The translations under genes and the position numbers were made by a program. The notes below the pieces were generated by a model that saw only the letters and a list, made by a program, of their open reading frames with translations, was not told the origin of the DNA and searched no databases. Shown here in pieces: positions 25,486-34,817 of a DNA stretch of 64,000 bases. The stretch spans positions 1 to 64,000 of the forward strand of contig JBGAHR010000006.1 of NCBI GenBank assembly GCA_044226045.1. Reading direction: 5' to 3'. Each line of letters begins with the position of its first letter. Position 1 is the first letter of the stretch. The DNA is from Endoryza sp044226045. Its GTDB lineage: Bacteria; Bacteroidota; Bacteroidia; Chitinophagales; Chitinophagaceae.

Positions 25486-25905
25486 ATGATCCAGCGAATT
25501 CAGACACTTTGGTTGACTTTAGCCTCACTGGTAGCCCTGGCTACCCTTCGTTTTGCTTTTTATACCGGCAATAAGACCGACGCTTCTCTCACAAAGACTT
25601 TCGTAGAATTGACTGCCGTCAATAATTTTCTCCTGTTGATTCTCACCGTTGCAGTAGCCGTGATCAGCCTGATAGTGATTTTTCTATACAAAGACCGTAA
25701 AATGCAAATGCGTTTGACATTGTTATCGTTAGGGATCAGTTTGCTCAGTATTTATTTATACTTCCGGGAAACAACAAAATTCACCGAAGGAAAACTGGCG
25801 CTCACATCAGTACTCACTTTCTTTATACCCATTTTCCTTGTATTGGCCATTCGAGGTATTTATAAAGACGACAAGCTCATTAAAAGTGCCGATCGCCTGA
25901 GATAA
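25486..25905 (+). CDS. DUF4293-like four-helix membrane protein
   Basis: 139 residues beginning MIQRIQTLWLTLASL, the typical start of DUF4293 proteins of Bacteroidota. Four hydrophobic helices follow (near residues 7-25, 45-65, 74-93 and 101-122) with short loops and a basic C-terminus. Function is unknown. The ATG at 25486 is preferred over an ATG about 60 bp upstream because the family begins here. Confidence 0.75.
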   Translation: MIQRIQTLWLTLASLVALATLRFAFYTGNKTDASLTKTFVELTAVNNFLLLILTVAVAVISLIVIFLYKDRKMQMRLTLLSLGISLLSIYLYFRETTKFTEGKLALTSVLTFFIPIFLVLAIRGIYKDDKLIKSADRLR

Positions 25906-25917
25906 TGTTTTCCACAA

Positions 25918-25950
25918 ATTGACCTCGATACAACTATTTTAATACTTTTG
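25918..25950 (+). promoter_or_regulatory. Promoter of the T9SS-exported protein gene
   Basis: ATTG at 25918-25921, a 21 bp spacer and TACTTTTG at 25943-25950, exact to TAnnTTTG. The leader is about 115 nt. Confidence 0.55.
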
Positions 25951-26073
25951 CCGTCTCCCCTGATACTGGCTTCTTACCCCTAATCATACCCGAGGAAATC
26001 TACCCGTGCCGTCTGGCACAAGCTACTTCGTTTCCCTGAAGACGTTATTCATTTACCGTTAAATTAGTTGTGT

Positions 26074-26955
26074 ATGAAGAAAATTTACTTTTCATCATGG
26101 GTGCTCTTGCTTTGTCTGTTTTTCCAACCGCTTAGGGCGCAATTCGCCTGTTCTACCACCAACCCACCGGTTGTACGGAACTTCAGTTATTTTGTCAATG
26201 GTCAGCAGGTTTGTGTGGTGTACGTAGAAAACATGCTGCCCAATACCCTGGTAACGCTGTTTGGTCCGAACCTGGTACCGATCTCCAGTGCCAGCGGCGC
26301 AAATGTCAATACCGATGCTACCGGATTTGCAGCCTTTGTTTATCCCTGTAATCAAACACCTGTAAGGGTTTCAACCTGCCGCTCACAGGGTTGCTGTACC
26401 GCCCTGGTTCCTGCCGCTGCTTCCTTACCCGTACGGTTAACAGGATTTACCGGCAGGATTGTAAACGAAAACAGCATCCGCCTCGACTGGACCACCGCCG
26501 CTGAACTGAACAGCAACAAGTACATCATTGAAAAAAGCACCGATGGGAGAAATTTTTATGCTATTGGTGAGATCGGTGCGGCCGGAAACTCAGCACGTCA
26601 GTTGAGTTATCAATTCACCGATAAAGTGGCAGGTTCTTCGAATGTGTTCTATCGCCTGAAGCAGGTAGACATCGACGCGAAATTCGAATACTCCAAAGTG
26701 GTGTATGTAAACGTTGGAAAAGGAAATACTAAGGTTACCAGCGTATTCCCGAATCCTTTTAAAAATGAAATACAACTGGTAGGTATCAGCGCTGCTGAAT
26801 TGAACCAGAAAAATGTAAGATTATTCAATGCAACCGGCCAGCAGGTTTCTTTCCGTATTTCCGGGGCCAATGCCATTACGATCAACGACCAGGCCAAAGC
26901 CGGTATCTATATTTTGAAAGTAAACGACCAGACTTTCAAACTGATCAAGCAATAA
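26074..26955 (+). CDS. Secreted protein with type IX secretion C-terminal sorting domain
   Basis: 293 residues: signal peptide (MKKIYFSSWVLLLCLFFQPLRAQ), a Cys-containing N-terminal domain (FACSTTNPPVVRNFSYFVNGQQVC), a fibronectin-like segment typical of this class (PVRLTGFTGRIVNENSIRLDWTTAAELNSNKYIIEKS, shown here in overlapping pieces), and a C-terminal type A sorting domain (VTSVFPNPFKNEIQLVG, then AGIYILKVNDQTFKLIKQ). This implies export by the type IX system and a surface or secreted location. The ligand or activity of the N-terminal part is unknown. Confidence 0.85.
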   Translation: MKKIYFSSWVLLLCLFFQPLRAQFACSTTNPPVVRNFSYFVNGQQVCVVYVENMLPNTLVTLFGPNLVPISSASGANVNTDATGFAAFVYPCNQTPVRVSTCRSQGCCTALVPAAASLPVRLTGFTGRIVNENSIRLDWTTAAELNSNKYIIEKSTDGRNFYAIGEIGAAGNSARQLSYQFTDKVAGSSNVFYRLKQVDIDAKFEYSKVVYVNVGKGNTKVTSVFPNPFKNEIQLVGISAAELNQKNVRLFNATGQQVSFRISGANAITINDQAKAGIYILKVNDQTFKLIKQ

Positions 26956-26988
26956 AAGCGACGAAGGTATTATCCCTATGAACTGATT

Positions 26989-27016
26989 ACCGCGGCGAAT
27001 GTTCGTCGCGGTTTTT
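26989..27016 (+). terminator. Rho-independent terminator
   Basis: ACCGCGGCGAA (26989-26999), 2-nt loop, TTCGTCGCGGT with one G-T pair, then TTTTC. It serves the plus-strand gene. On the minus strand no T-run follows. Confidence 0.85.
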
Positions 27017-27018
27017 CT

Positions 27019-27510
27019 TTATTTAGACAACTCGATTTCATACGACATCACCGGCACACCACTGGGCAGTTTCTGGCGGGTTTGCTTTACCACCAGTTTT
27101 CGCTTGCCATCTGAGAAAGTGGACTGCTGCGAATCTCCAAAATTCACTCTTCCGGTTGTCTGAAAACCATTGTACAACAGCCAGGCGGCGATATCGGCAT
27201 ATTCTTTCTTCCGGTAAGTTCTATATAAAACAATTCTGCTTTGAAGATGATCCGTTTCAATATTGGTAATGGAAACAGATCGCACCCAGTTGCCGGAAGG
27301 CGTTCGTTCCAGGTTGGTATAATACTGCAGCCTGGAATTGCTGTCATTTTCTTTTTCAAGAATGCGGTAGCCTTTCGACTTCATTAATGTATCAATAGTA
27401 TATTGTCGGGCATCGAGTAAAGTGAATAGCTCGTTCACCGACACGGGTTGGGCCCGGGAACTAATCACCCACCCGATGAGCGCAAGACTTACCAATAGAA
27501 TCCTTTTCAT
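27019..27510 (-). CDS. Secreted hypothetical protein
   Basis: 163 residues with signal peptide MKRILLVSLALIGWVISSRAQ. The rest reads as a mixed alpha/beta domain with an early helical phrase VNELFTLLDARQYTIDTLMKSKGY and later strands (SRIVLYRTYRKKEYADIAAWL, LVVKQTRQKLPSGVPVMSYE). No family recognised. The ATG at 27510 begins the signal peptide. It faces the T9SS gene tail to tail, with uvrA 59 bp upstream on the same strand. Confidence 0.65.
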   Translation of the reverse strand: MKRILLVSLALIGWVISSRAQPVSVNELFTLLDARQYTIDTLMKSKGYRILEKENDSNSRLQYYTNLERTPSGNWVRSVSITNIETDHLQSRIVLYRTYRKKEYADIAAWLLYNGFQTTGRVNFGDSQQSTFSDGKRKLVVKQTRQKLPSGVPVMSYEIELSK

Positions 27511-27569
27511 GTTGAACAAAGAAACAGAACCTGATCGGTAACTGGTGTTAAAATACCCTGAAAGCCTGG

Positions 27570-30377
27570 TTACAGGTCTATGTAACGGGCTGTATGACTG
27601 CCGGCAACTTTTTTCAAATCAGCCGGTGTTCCTTCAAACACCAGTTGTCCCCCACCGTCTCCGGCCTCGGGCCCCAGATCAATTACCCAGTCGGCAGATT
27701 TGATAACATCGGTATTGTGCTCGATCACGATGATTGAATGACCCTGGTCGATCAGTGCATTAAAGGAAACCAGCAGCTTTTTGATATCATGGTAATGAAG
27801 TCCGGTAGTAGGTTCATCGAAAATGAACAGGATATGTCCCTGCGCTTTGCCTTTGCCGAGAAAGGAAGCCAGTTTCACCCTTTGCGCTTCTCCGCCAGAC
27901 AAGGTATCGGAAGACTGCCCCAGTTTCACATATCCCAACCCCACATCACTGAGTGGTTTTATACGGGATATGATGTCTTTTTCATTCCTGAAAAAGTCTA
28001 TGGCTTCATCCACGCTCATCTCCAGCACATCATAAATACTTTTTTCGTGGTAAGTTACTTCCAGCACTTCCTCTTTGAATCTCTTTCCTCCACATACTTC
28101 ACAAGTGAGGTGAACATCGGCCAGGAACTGCATCTCCACGATCTGCTCACCCTCCCCTTTACAGGTGTCGCATCGACCGCCATCCACATTAAAGGAAAAA
28201 TGCTTGGGCTGAAAACCGCGCATCTTGCTCAATGGCTGAGAGGCGAACAGTTCCCTTATTTCATCGTAAGCCTTAATATAAGTTACCGGGTTACTCCTGG
28301 ACGATTTACCTATCGGGTTTTGATCTACCAACTCAATCTGCGTAATCAGATCGATATCCCCCGTTATGGCTTTATGCAGCCCGACTTTTTCCGACATCTC
28401 CCCTTTGATCTTCTGAAGGCCTGGATAAAGAATCTGTTTTACCAGGGTTGTTTTGCCGCTTCCACTTACCCCACTCACCACGCACAACAGGTTCAGCGGA
28501 AATTCTACATTAATATTTTGCAGGTTGTTTTGACGGGCGCCTTCCACAGTAATAGACCTTTTCCATTTTCGAGGATGCTTCGGCGCGTCAATAGTCAATT
28601 CGCCTTTCAGGTATTTCCCAGTCAGGCTTCGGGGGTTTTCAATGATCTCATCATACGGGCCGGCTGCTACTACCTCCCCACCCAGGTGAGATGCCAGGGG
28701 CCCCATATCTATAATATAGTCGGCCTCTCTCATCATCATCTCATCGTGCTCTACTACTACAACGGTGTTGCCCAGGTCTCTCAGTTCTTTCAGCACACCG
28801 ATCAGTTTTTCAGTATCGCGGGCATGCAGCCCGATCGAGGGTTCATCCAATATATATAATGAGTTGGTGAGATTGCTGCCCAGCGAACGGGTCAGCTGGA
28901 TGCGCTGGCTTTCCCCACCGCTCAGTGAATTCGCCAGGCGGTTAAGGGTCAGGTACCCCAGTCCCACATCCAGCAGGGTTTTTAAACGATGCCTGATTTC
29001 GATCAGGATTCTTTTTGCCACCTGCTGATCAAATTCGGATAGCTTCAACGAATGAAACCATTCGGCAAGGTCTTTCACCGGCATTTCACACAATTCACCG
29101 ATATGTTTCCCCTGTATCTTTATATATAATGCTTCTTTCCGCAGTCGGTAACCCTGACAATCGGGACAGAGTGTTCTGCCACGATACCTCGACAGCAGTA
29201 CCCGGTATTGGACCTTGTAGAGGTTCTGCTCCACTTCCTTGAAGAAATCATTAATACCATGCGCAAATTCATTACCCTCCCATAGTGTTTTGTACTGTGC
29301 CTTGGTAAGGTCCATGATCGGTTTGTGTATGGGAAAATCGAATTTCTTCGCAGCCTTGATGAATTGCTCTTTCCACCATCCCAGTTTCTCCCCCTTCCAG
29401 GGGGCTACTCCTCCTTCATAGACTGATAACCGCCGGTCGGGGATGACCAGGTCGGCATCGATCCCTAATACCTGGCTGAATCCTTCACAGGTGGGGCAGG
29501 CGCCAAATGGATTATTAAAGGAGAACAGGTTGGGAACCGGCTCTTCGAACTGGATGCCGTCGAGCTCAAACCTGTTAGAAAAAGGAATCTTGTTCTTTTC
29601 ATTTACTTCAATCAGCATTTCGCCCTCGCCCTCATAAAAAGCCGTTCCGATCGAATCCGCCAATCGGTGACGATCGTCTTCATCAAAGGACTTGACAACG
29701 ATCCTGTCAATTAATACATAGGCATTCTTTCCAGGTTTCCAGGCTTTCTCTTCGAGCAGGTCTTCGATCCGAAGAATTTCTCCGTCATATACCCGGGTAA
29801 AACCTTTCTGCATCAGAATATTCAATTCTTCCGCCGGCTTGCGGTTCTTATGCTGCCGGAACGGAACCAGGATAAGAACCTTGTCGCCTTCTTTCAATTC
29901 CGTAATAGCCTGGATAACGTCCTGCACATCGTCTTTCTTCACTTCCCGACCCGATACCGGGGAAATGGTTTTACCGATACGGGCAAACAGCAGGCGCAGG
30001 TAATCGTAGATTTCAGTCATGCTGCCTACTGTTGACCGGGGTGTACGCGTGATTACTTTCTGTTCAATGGCGATCGCCGGGCAGAGACCTTTAATATAGT
30101 CGAGGTCTGGCTTAACCATCCTGGCCATGAACTGGCGGACATATGCGCTCAGACTTTCCGCATAACGGCGCTGGCCCTCGGCAAATAGGGTGTCGATCGT
30201 AAGGGAAGATTTACCCGATCCGGACACACCTGTTACCACTACCAGCTGATTACGCGGTATGGTTACGTCAATATTTTTCAGGTTATGCACCCGTGCGCCC
30301 TTTATATAAATTCCATCGGATTTTGCAAGAGCAGGGCTATTATTTTTCTTTGATTTTGTGGAGGCGGTTGTAGACAT
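27570..30377 (-). CDS. uvrA: Excinuclease ABC subunit A
   Basis: Damage-recognition ATPase of nucleotide excision repair, 935 residues as usual. Two ABC modules are present: Walker A GVSGSGKSSLTIDTLFAEGQ near the N-terminus and GVSGSGKTTLVKQ in the second half, with signatures LANSLSGGESQRIQL and SDTLSGGEAQRVKLASFLG and Walker B segments LYILDEPSIGLHA and LFIFDEPTTGLH. Both zinc modules are intact (CPTCEG...CPDCQG and CDTCKGEG...CEVCGGKR). A short N-terminal Ser/Lys-rich extension precedes the conserved IYIKGARVHNLKNIDV. Confidence 0.97.
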   Translation of the reverse strand: MSTTASTKSKKNNSPALAKSDGIYIKGARVHNLKNIDVTIPRNQLVVVTGVSGSGKSSLTIDTLFAEGQRRYAESLSAYVRQFMARMVKPDLDYIKGLCPAIAIEQKVITRTPRSTVGSMTEIYDYLRLLFARIGKTISPVSGREVKKDDVQDVIQAITELKEGDKVLILVPFRQHKNRKPAEELNILMQKGFTRVYDGEILRIEDLLEEKAWKPGKNAYVLIDRIVVKSFDEDDRHRLADSIGTAFYEGEGEMLIEVNEKNKIPFSNRFELDGIQFEEPVPNLFSFNNPFGACPTCEGFSQVLGIDADLVIPDRRLSVYEGGVAPWKGEKLGWWKEQFIKAAKKFDFPIHKPIMDLTKAQYKTLWEGNEFAHGINDFFKEVEQNLYKVQYRVLLSRYRGRTLCPDCQGYRLRKEALYIKIQGKHIGELCEMPVKDLAEWFHSLKLSEFDQQVAKRILIEIRHRLKTLLDVGLGYLTLNRLANSLSGGESQRIQLTRSLGSNLTNSLYILDEPSIGLHARDTEKLIGVLKELRDLGNTVVVVEHDEMMMREADYIIDMGPLASHLGGEVVAAGPYDEIIENPRSLTGKYLKGELTIDAPKHPRKWKRSITVEGARQNNLQNINVEFPLNLLCVVSGVSGSGKTTLVKQILYPGLQKIKGEMSEKVGLHKAITGDIDLITQIELVDQNPIGKSSRSNPVTYIKAYDEIRELFASQPLSKMRGFQPKHFSFNVDGGRCDTCKGEGEQIVEMQFLADVHLTCEVCGGKRFKEEVLEVTYHEKSIYDVLEMSVDEAIDFFRNEKDIISRIKPLSDVGLGYVKLGQSSDTLSGGEAQRVKLASFLGKGKAQGHILFIFDEPTTGLHYHDIKKLLVSFNALIDQGHSIIVIEHNTDVIKSADWVIDLGPEAGDGGGQLVFEGTPADLKKVAGSHTARYIDL

Positions 30378-30465
30378 GGGACGACAAAATTATTACAATG
30401 AGCGCGGATACAGACTATAAATTGCTAGGGGTTATTGAGTAAAATTTTTAAAAGTTTTATTAAAG

Positions 30466-30496
30466 TTTGGTTTTTTCAAAAAAGTGTATATCTTTA
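30466..30496 (+). promoter_or_regulatory. Promoter of the sigma factor gene
   Basis: TTTG at 30466-30469, a 19 bp spacer and TATCTTTA at 30489-30496 (one mismatch to TAnnTTTG). The leader to the ATG at 30635 is about 130 nt, AT-rich and without a clear hairpin. Confidence 0.5.
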
Positions 30497-30634
30497 GTTA
30501 GTAATTTGTACAATAAACAGAAAACTAAACCAACTCTGCCTATCGACATTTTACACTTCTACACAGAAAAACCAAAATTTAATTAAAATCCTTTTATATA
30601 ATATCCTATCACCTTCAAAAACCCGTAGAAGTTT

Positions 30635-31219
30635 ATGAATTCCTCACTACGTCAGAAAACCGACCATGAACTCATCCAAAAGTTCCAGGATGGAGATTTA
30701 AATGCTTTAGAGATTCTCGTACTGCGTCACAAAGACAAGATGTACACATCTATTCTTTTCCTGGTAAAAGACAAGTACCTGGCGGAAGACATCTTCCAGG
30801 ACGTTCTGATCAAGATTATTGACACCATCCGTGGCGGACGCTACACAGAGGAAGGAAAATTCCTGCCCTGGGCCATGCGTATCGCGCACAACCTTTGCGT
30901 TGACCATTTCCGCAAAGTGAAGAGAACCCCAGCCATCAAAACAAGCGATGACCGCGACATTTTCGAAGTGCTCAACTTTACAGAAGACGGCGCCGATGTA
31001 AAAATGATGAAGCGCCAGAGCCACGATCGTGTTCGTCAGATGCTCGATTTGCTGCCAGACGATCAGCGTGAAGTGATCATCCTGCGTCACTATGCAGACC
31101 TGAGCTTTAAAGAAATCGCTTCTCTGACCAATTGCAGTATCAACACAGCCCTCGGTCGTATGCGTTATGGTTTAATCAACCTTCGCAAGATGATGGTGCA
31201 AAAGAAAATCGCTCTTTAA
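30635..31219 (+). CDS. ECF sigma factor without adjacent anti-sigma (RpoE-like)
   Basis: 194 residues. Region 2 reads LVLRHKDKMYTSILFLVKDKYLAEDIFQDV with PWAMRIAHNLCVDHFRKVKR; region 4 reads LLPDDQREVIILRHYADLSFKEIASLT, with SINTALGRMRYGLINLRKM as recognition helix. The strong conservation and lack of a neighbouring anti-sigma match a housekeeping-like ECF factor common in Chitinophagaceae and relatives. It is divergent from uvrA. Confidence 0.9.
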   Translation: MNSSLRQKTDHELIQKFQDGDLNALEILVLRHKDKMYTSILFLVKDKYLAEDIFQDVLIKIIDTIRGGRYTEEGKFLPWAMRIAHNLCVDHFRKVKRTPAIKTSDDRDIFEVLNFTEDGADVKMMKRQSHDRVRQMLDLLPDDQREVIILRHYADLSFKEIASLTNCSINTALGRMRYGLINLRKMMVQKKIAL

Positions 31220-31327
31220 TTGAAGTCTAATTAGTATTTACGTCTTGACAAAACATTAACAGGCAAAAGAAAGGAAACGAAAATCACTGCTTAAATTTGA
31301 AAGAGAAATAGATTGGAAAAAGATATT

Positions 31328-31398
31328 GTCATTCTGGCCCTCCATCCGACCCTTTGTTAACTGAATTGCTTGCTGTCGGAAGGCTGGAACAGAATGAC
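31328..31398. repeat. Interrupted inverted repeat with GTCATTCTG ends
   Basis: GTCATTCTG at 31328-31336 is the exact reverse complement of CAGAATGAC at 31390-31398. Inner TCCGAC and GTCGGA also pair. Similar GTCATTCTG palindromic elements are scattered between genes in many Bacteroidota. Confidence 0.6.
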
Positions 31399-31404
31399 GC
31401 CTAA

Positions 31405-31441
31405 CTAAAAAACCCACCAGAGTACGACCGGTGGGTTTTTT
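31405..31441. terminator. Bidirectional terminator
   Basis: AACCCACC (31411-31418) pairs with GGTGGGTT (31430-31437), flanked by an A-run on the left and a T-run on the right, so it can serve both the sigma gene and the dsbD gene that converge here. Confidence 0.85.
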
Positions 31442-31470
31442 GTTTTTATATGTTTGATTTTTTCTCCGGC

Positions 31471-33462
31471 TTATTTACCGGATTTCTCATCAAGTATCTT
31501 CTTTGCTTCTAACCCTTTCTGTAACCAGTCTGCATAATCCTTGATACTGCTGGTATATCCAACCGGCAGGGTCAGCAGTTTTTCATCGGGGCTGATCAAT
31601 GCATACAAGGGCTGGGACGCATTGTTGAAATTTTCCACCTGCATTGAACTGTAAAAATCGCCCACCTCGCGAATGGATTTTTTGGATCCGTCAGACAGCG
31701 TGTACAGGAACTGTTTGTCATCATCCAGTACTTTTCTGTCATCTACGTATAACGACACCAGAATATAATTATCCTTGATAATCGATTTCACTCTTTCATC
31801 CGGCCATACCTGTTCTTCCATTTTCCGGCAGTTTACACAGGCCCAACCGGTGAAGTCGATCAGAATGGGTTTATTCTCCTTTTTGGCCAGTTCAAGCGCT
31901 TTAAAATAATCATTGACCACATTGGCTTCGAGGCCCTTTTCCTTGCCGGGTTTGTACAGGCTGTAATTCAATGGTGGCGGAAACCCGCTGATGAGAGAAA
32001 GATTGGCGTATTTGGTATTGGTAAGTCCCGGCAACAGGTAAAGCCCGATGGCCGCAAAGAGTACGCCCCAGGCAAGTCTGCCCTTTCCAATGCCTCCGCT
32101 GGTATCATCACTTTTGAATTTAATGACACCAAAAAGGAAAAGAGCGGTTGCGAAGGCGATGGCTACCCAGATACCAATAAACACCTCTCTTTTCAACAAT
32201 CCCCAGTGCTTGACCAGGTCGGCATTTGAAAAATATTTGATGAAGAGCGCCAGCTCTACGAAGGCCAGCACGATCTTCACGGTATTCATCCAGCTGCCGG
32301 ACCGGGGCAGTTTTGCCAGCCATTGCGGGAACATCGCGAATAACCCAAAGGGTAGGCCCAGCGCAATACCGAAACCGGCCAGCGCGATGGTTAACTGAAA
32401 TGCCCCGCCTGTTTGATCCAGCGCCCCTACAATCAGTGAACCCAGGATTGGTCCGGTACAGGAGAAGGATACGATGGCCAGTGTCATCGCCATGAAAAAT
32501 ATTCCACTCAAGCTGCTGATGCCGGCCTTCGCATCTACTTTATTCGCCAACGAAGAGGGAATGCCGATTTCAAACAGGCCAAAAAAAGACAGCGCAAACA
32601 GCAGGAACACCAGCGAGAAGAAAATATTTACCCAGGCATTGGTTGAAATGGTATTCAGAATAGATGCCTGTCCCTTCCCTTCCAGGAAGTAAAAAGGAGC
32701 GCTCACCAGGACATAGATCAGGAATATAAAGAACCCGTATACAAATGCGTTTTTAATGCCCTGTGATGGAGAAACCGATTTCTTGGTAAAAAAGAAAACA
32801 GTCATTGGGATCATCGGGAAAGTGCAGGGCATGATCAGAGCGATCAGACCACCGAGCAATCCCAACAGGAAGATTCGCCAGAGGCTGTGTTTGCCTTCGG
32901 CGCCGGTTCCTCCGATTTTCAATACCGGGTTATTTACATCGATGGCAGACCGTTTGATCAGGTTGCCCGATTCTTTTGACTCAGTCAGTTGAGACGACTT
33001 ATATACAAAATTCCCGTTCCCCTCTGCTTTAAATCTGAATGGTACGTCTACCGGGTTGTCGAAATTATCCCCGCTGAACACCATGTAATTGATTTTCCCC
33101 TTCAGATCGGCGGCAGGGTCGTTGATTTTCAGATCCACGTTGATCTGAACCTGGTCGTTGAAATATTTTATCTGGGTACCCAGTATTTCACTTTTCTCGG
33201 ATACAGGTGCGGAGACTTCCTTTGCAGAAACTATACTCGCCTTGGCCTGGCTATCGAGCAGCACCCTGGTATTAGGCAAATCATCTGGCATAGTGATGGA
33301 AAACAATTTCCAGCCCTTCAGAATTTTTCCGGAAATCACCAGTTGATAGGACCCTTCTCCCGTTTTTTTCAGGTCGAAATTCCAGTTCACTTTTTGGGTA
33401 CTGTCTTGTGCAATGGAAAAGAGAGGAAGCCCTAACAGAAAAAGATATAGAATACTTTTCAT
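31471..33462 (-). CDS. dsbD: Protein-disulfide reductase DsbD
   Basis: Moves electrons across the inner membrane to periplasmic thiols. 663 residues: a signal peptide (MKSILYLFLLGLPLFSIAQ), an N-terminal DsbD-alpha-like domain, eight or so membrane helices with the two redox Cys in LIMPCTFPMIPMTVF and VSFSCTGPILG, and a C-terminal thioredoxin domain with IDFTGWACVNCRKMEEQVW (CVNC active site). The alpha-like domain appears to lack the usual Cys pair, and a separate alpha domain with two Cys is encoded just upstream. A 15 bp hairpin lies shortly before the ATG at 33462. Confidence 0.9.
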   Translation of the reverse strand: MKSILYLFLLGLPLFSIAQDSTQKVNWNFDLKKTGEGSYQLVISGKILKGWKLFSITMPDDLPNTRVLLDSQAKASIVSAKEVSAPVSEKSEILGTQIKYFNDQVQINVDLKINDPAADLKGKINYMVFSGDNFDNPVDVPFRFKAEGNGNFVYKSSQLTESKESGNLIKRSAIDVNNPVLKIGGTGAEGKHSLWRIFLLGLLGGLIALIMPCTFPMIPMTVFFFTKKSVSPSQGIKNAFVYGFFIFLIYVLVSAPFYFLEGKGQASILNTISTNAWVNIFFSLVFLLFALSFFGLFEIGIPSSLANKVDAKAGISSLSGIFFMAMTLAIVSFSCTGPILGSLIVGALDQTGGAFQLTIALAGFGIALGLPFGLFAMFPQWLAKLPRSGSWMNTVKIVLAFVELALFIKYFSNADLVKHWGLLKREVFIGIWVAIAFATALFLFGVIKFKSDDTSGGIGKGRLAWGVLFAAIGLYLLPGLTNTKYANLSLISGFPPPLNYSLYKPGKEKGLEANVVNDYFKALELAKKENKPILIDFTGWACVNCRKMEEQVWPDERVKSIIKDNYILVSLYVDDRKVLDDDKQFLYTLSDGSKKSIREVGDFYSSMQVENFNNASQPLYALISPDEKLLTLPVGYTSSIKDYADWLQKGLEAKKILDEKSGK

Positions 33463-33480
33463 GAGTATCAGTTGAAAATG

Positions 33481-33514
33481 GAAACGAGTTTCTTTATGCA
33501 AAGAAACTCGTTTC
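33481..33514. promoter_or_regulatory. Perfect 15-bp hairpin in front of dsbD
   Basis: GAAACGAGTTTCTTT (33481-33495), loop ATGC, AAAGAAACTCGTTTC (33500-33514). It lies between the stop of the DsbD-alpha gene and the dsbD ATG, ending 18 bases before the latter. Only weak Ts follow on the minus strand, so it may attenuate or process the mRNA rather than terminate it. Confidence 0.6.
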
Positions 33515-33542
33515 GAATAAATTCTTTATGTCGCTTGAAAGA

Positions 33543-33998
33543 CTATCCACCGATATTAACATTAAAATCAACACTGGAAGGAGGCAAACATTCATGATCA
33601 TCACAAACAATAAAATCTATCTTACCCACCACATTTGTTTTTACGTTTCCTTTCAGTTTGACTACCTGAATAAACTCTATTGATTTTTCATAGTAGTTCA
33701 CCTTACCGCCCCAAACTTCTTCCATCTTGGAAATCAATTTTCCCTTTTCCTTCGCTTTACCAGACAGTTCGATCAGGGGGTTCTTGGTAAAAGTAACGGT
33801 TGTGGGAAGAGGTCCTTCCACACCAGCGTTCTGGGAATACATATGGTAGTTGCCGCTGATATCCGCCAACAGATGAATCTCGTAGGTTTTATCAGCGATT
33901 TTCTTCGCAGTATAGGTCCATTTAACCTTCTTCGCAGATTGGGAAAATGCAACGGTTGAAATCAGTAATACAGAGAGAATAGTAAAGAGATGTTTCAT
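33543..33998 (-). CDS. Free-standing DsbD alpha-domain protein (periplasmic)
   Basis: 151 residues with signal peptide MKHLFTILSVLLISTVAFSQ. The mature part resembles the N-terminal redox domain of DsbD: KKVKWTYTAKKIADKTYEIHL, YHMYSQNAGVEGPLPTTVTF, KVNYYEKSIEFIQVVKLKG and a Cys pair in IVCDDHECLPPSSVDF. It precedes dsbD on the same strand and probably passes electrons from DsbD to periplasmic substrates, supplying the cysteines the fused domain seems to lack (inference). Confidence 0.75.
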   Translation of the reverse strand: MKHLFTILSVLLISTVAFSQSAKKVKWTYTAKKIADKTYEIHLLADISGNYHMYSQNAGVEGPLPTTVTFTKNPLIELSGKAKEKGKLISKMEEVWGGKVNYYEKSIEFIQVVKLKGNVKTNVVGKIDFIVCDDHECLPPSSVDFNVNIGG

Positions 33999-34067
33999 GC
34001 TTGGTTATTTCTTATATAAAGAACGAAAAGCGTCCACAAAAGTCCAGCAATAACTCTTAATAATTCT

Positions 34068-34775
34068 TTAAAAGTTGGCAAGTGCCGCTGAAGATTTGCC
34101 GGGAGTGGCTTTGGAAGTCATCAGAAGGGCTTCTATGATCAGCCGTCCATCGGTATTTCCCAGAGCCTGGCTGCAGGCTCTTTCCGGGTGAGGCATCATA
34201 CCGAACACATTTCCCTGGGCATTGCAGATACCGGCGATATTTCTCGCCGCGCCATTTGGATTGGCGGCCGCCGTAATACGACCGTCTTCATCGCAATAAC
34301 GATAGATCACCTGGTTATTGGCTTCCAGGTCGTTCAGTGTCTGCTCATCGGCATGATAACGGCCTTCGCCATGTGCAATGGGGATTTTGAGGGCTTTGTC
34401 GGATCCCACTCCTTTCACATAGACATTCTTACAGACAAACTGCTGGTTGGCATTTCGGAGCAGAACACCTGGCAAAAGGTGAGATTCGCAAAGAATTTGA
34501 AAACCGTTGCAGACTCCCAGTACTTTTCCCCCGTTATTGGCGAATTCAACCACGCTTTGCATCATGGGACTGAAACGGGCGATGGCTCCGCAACGAAGGT
34601 AATCGCCGTATGAAAATCCTCCGGGCAGAATGATACAGTCATTAGGGGTGAACATGCTCAGGTCTTTGTTCTTATGCCAAAGCATAATGACTTCCTGCTT
34701 AAGATCATTTTGCAGGGCATCTTGCATATCTCTGTCGCAATTGGATCCTGGGAAAACTACTACACCGAATTTCAT
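34068..34775 (-). CDS. purQ: Phosphoribosylformylglycinamidine synthase subunit PurQ
   Basis: Glutaminase subunit for the fourth step of purine synthesis, 235 residues. Class I amidotransferase residues are clear: PGSNCDRDMQDAL at the start, ILPGGFSYGDYLRCGAIA, nucleophile Cys89 in LGVCNGFQIL and the His/Glu of GMMPHPERA. The separate small subunit implies a three-part PurQ/PurL/PurS enzyme; the partners are not in the window. Confidence 0.93.
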   Translation of the reverse strand: MKFGVVVFPGSNCDRDMQDALQNDLKQEVIMLWHKNKDLSMFTPNDCIILPGGFSYGDYLRCGAIARFSPMMQSVVEFANNGGKVLGVCNGFQILCESHLLPGVLLRNANQQFVCKNVYVKGVGSDKALKIPIAHGEGRYHADEQTLNDLEANNQVIYRYCDEDGRITAAANPNGAARNIAGICNAQGNVFGMMPHPERACSQALGNTDGRLIIEALLMTSKATPGKSSAALANF

Positions 34776-34817
34776 ACCGGGAATTATAATTGATGAATGC
34801 TGTATAAAAAAACAGGA

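Noticed and set aside
27738..28859. 373-codon open frame opposite uvrA
   Set aside because: It is the antisense shadow of the highly conserved uvrA coding sequence and has no domain signature of its own.
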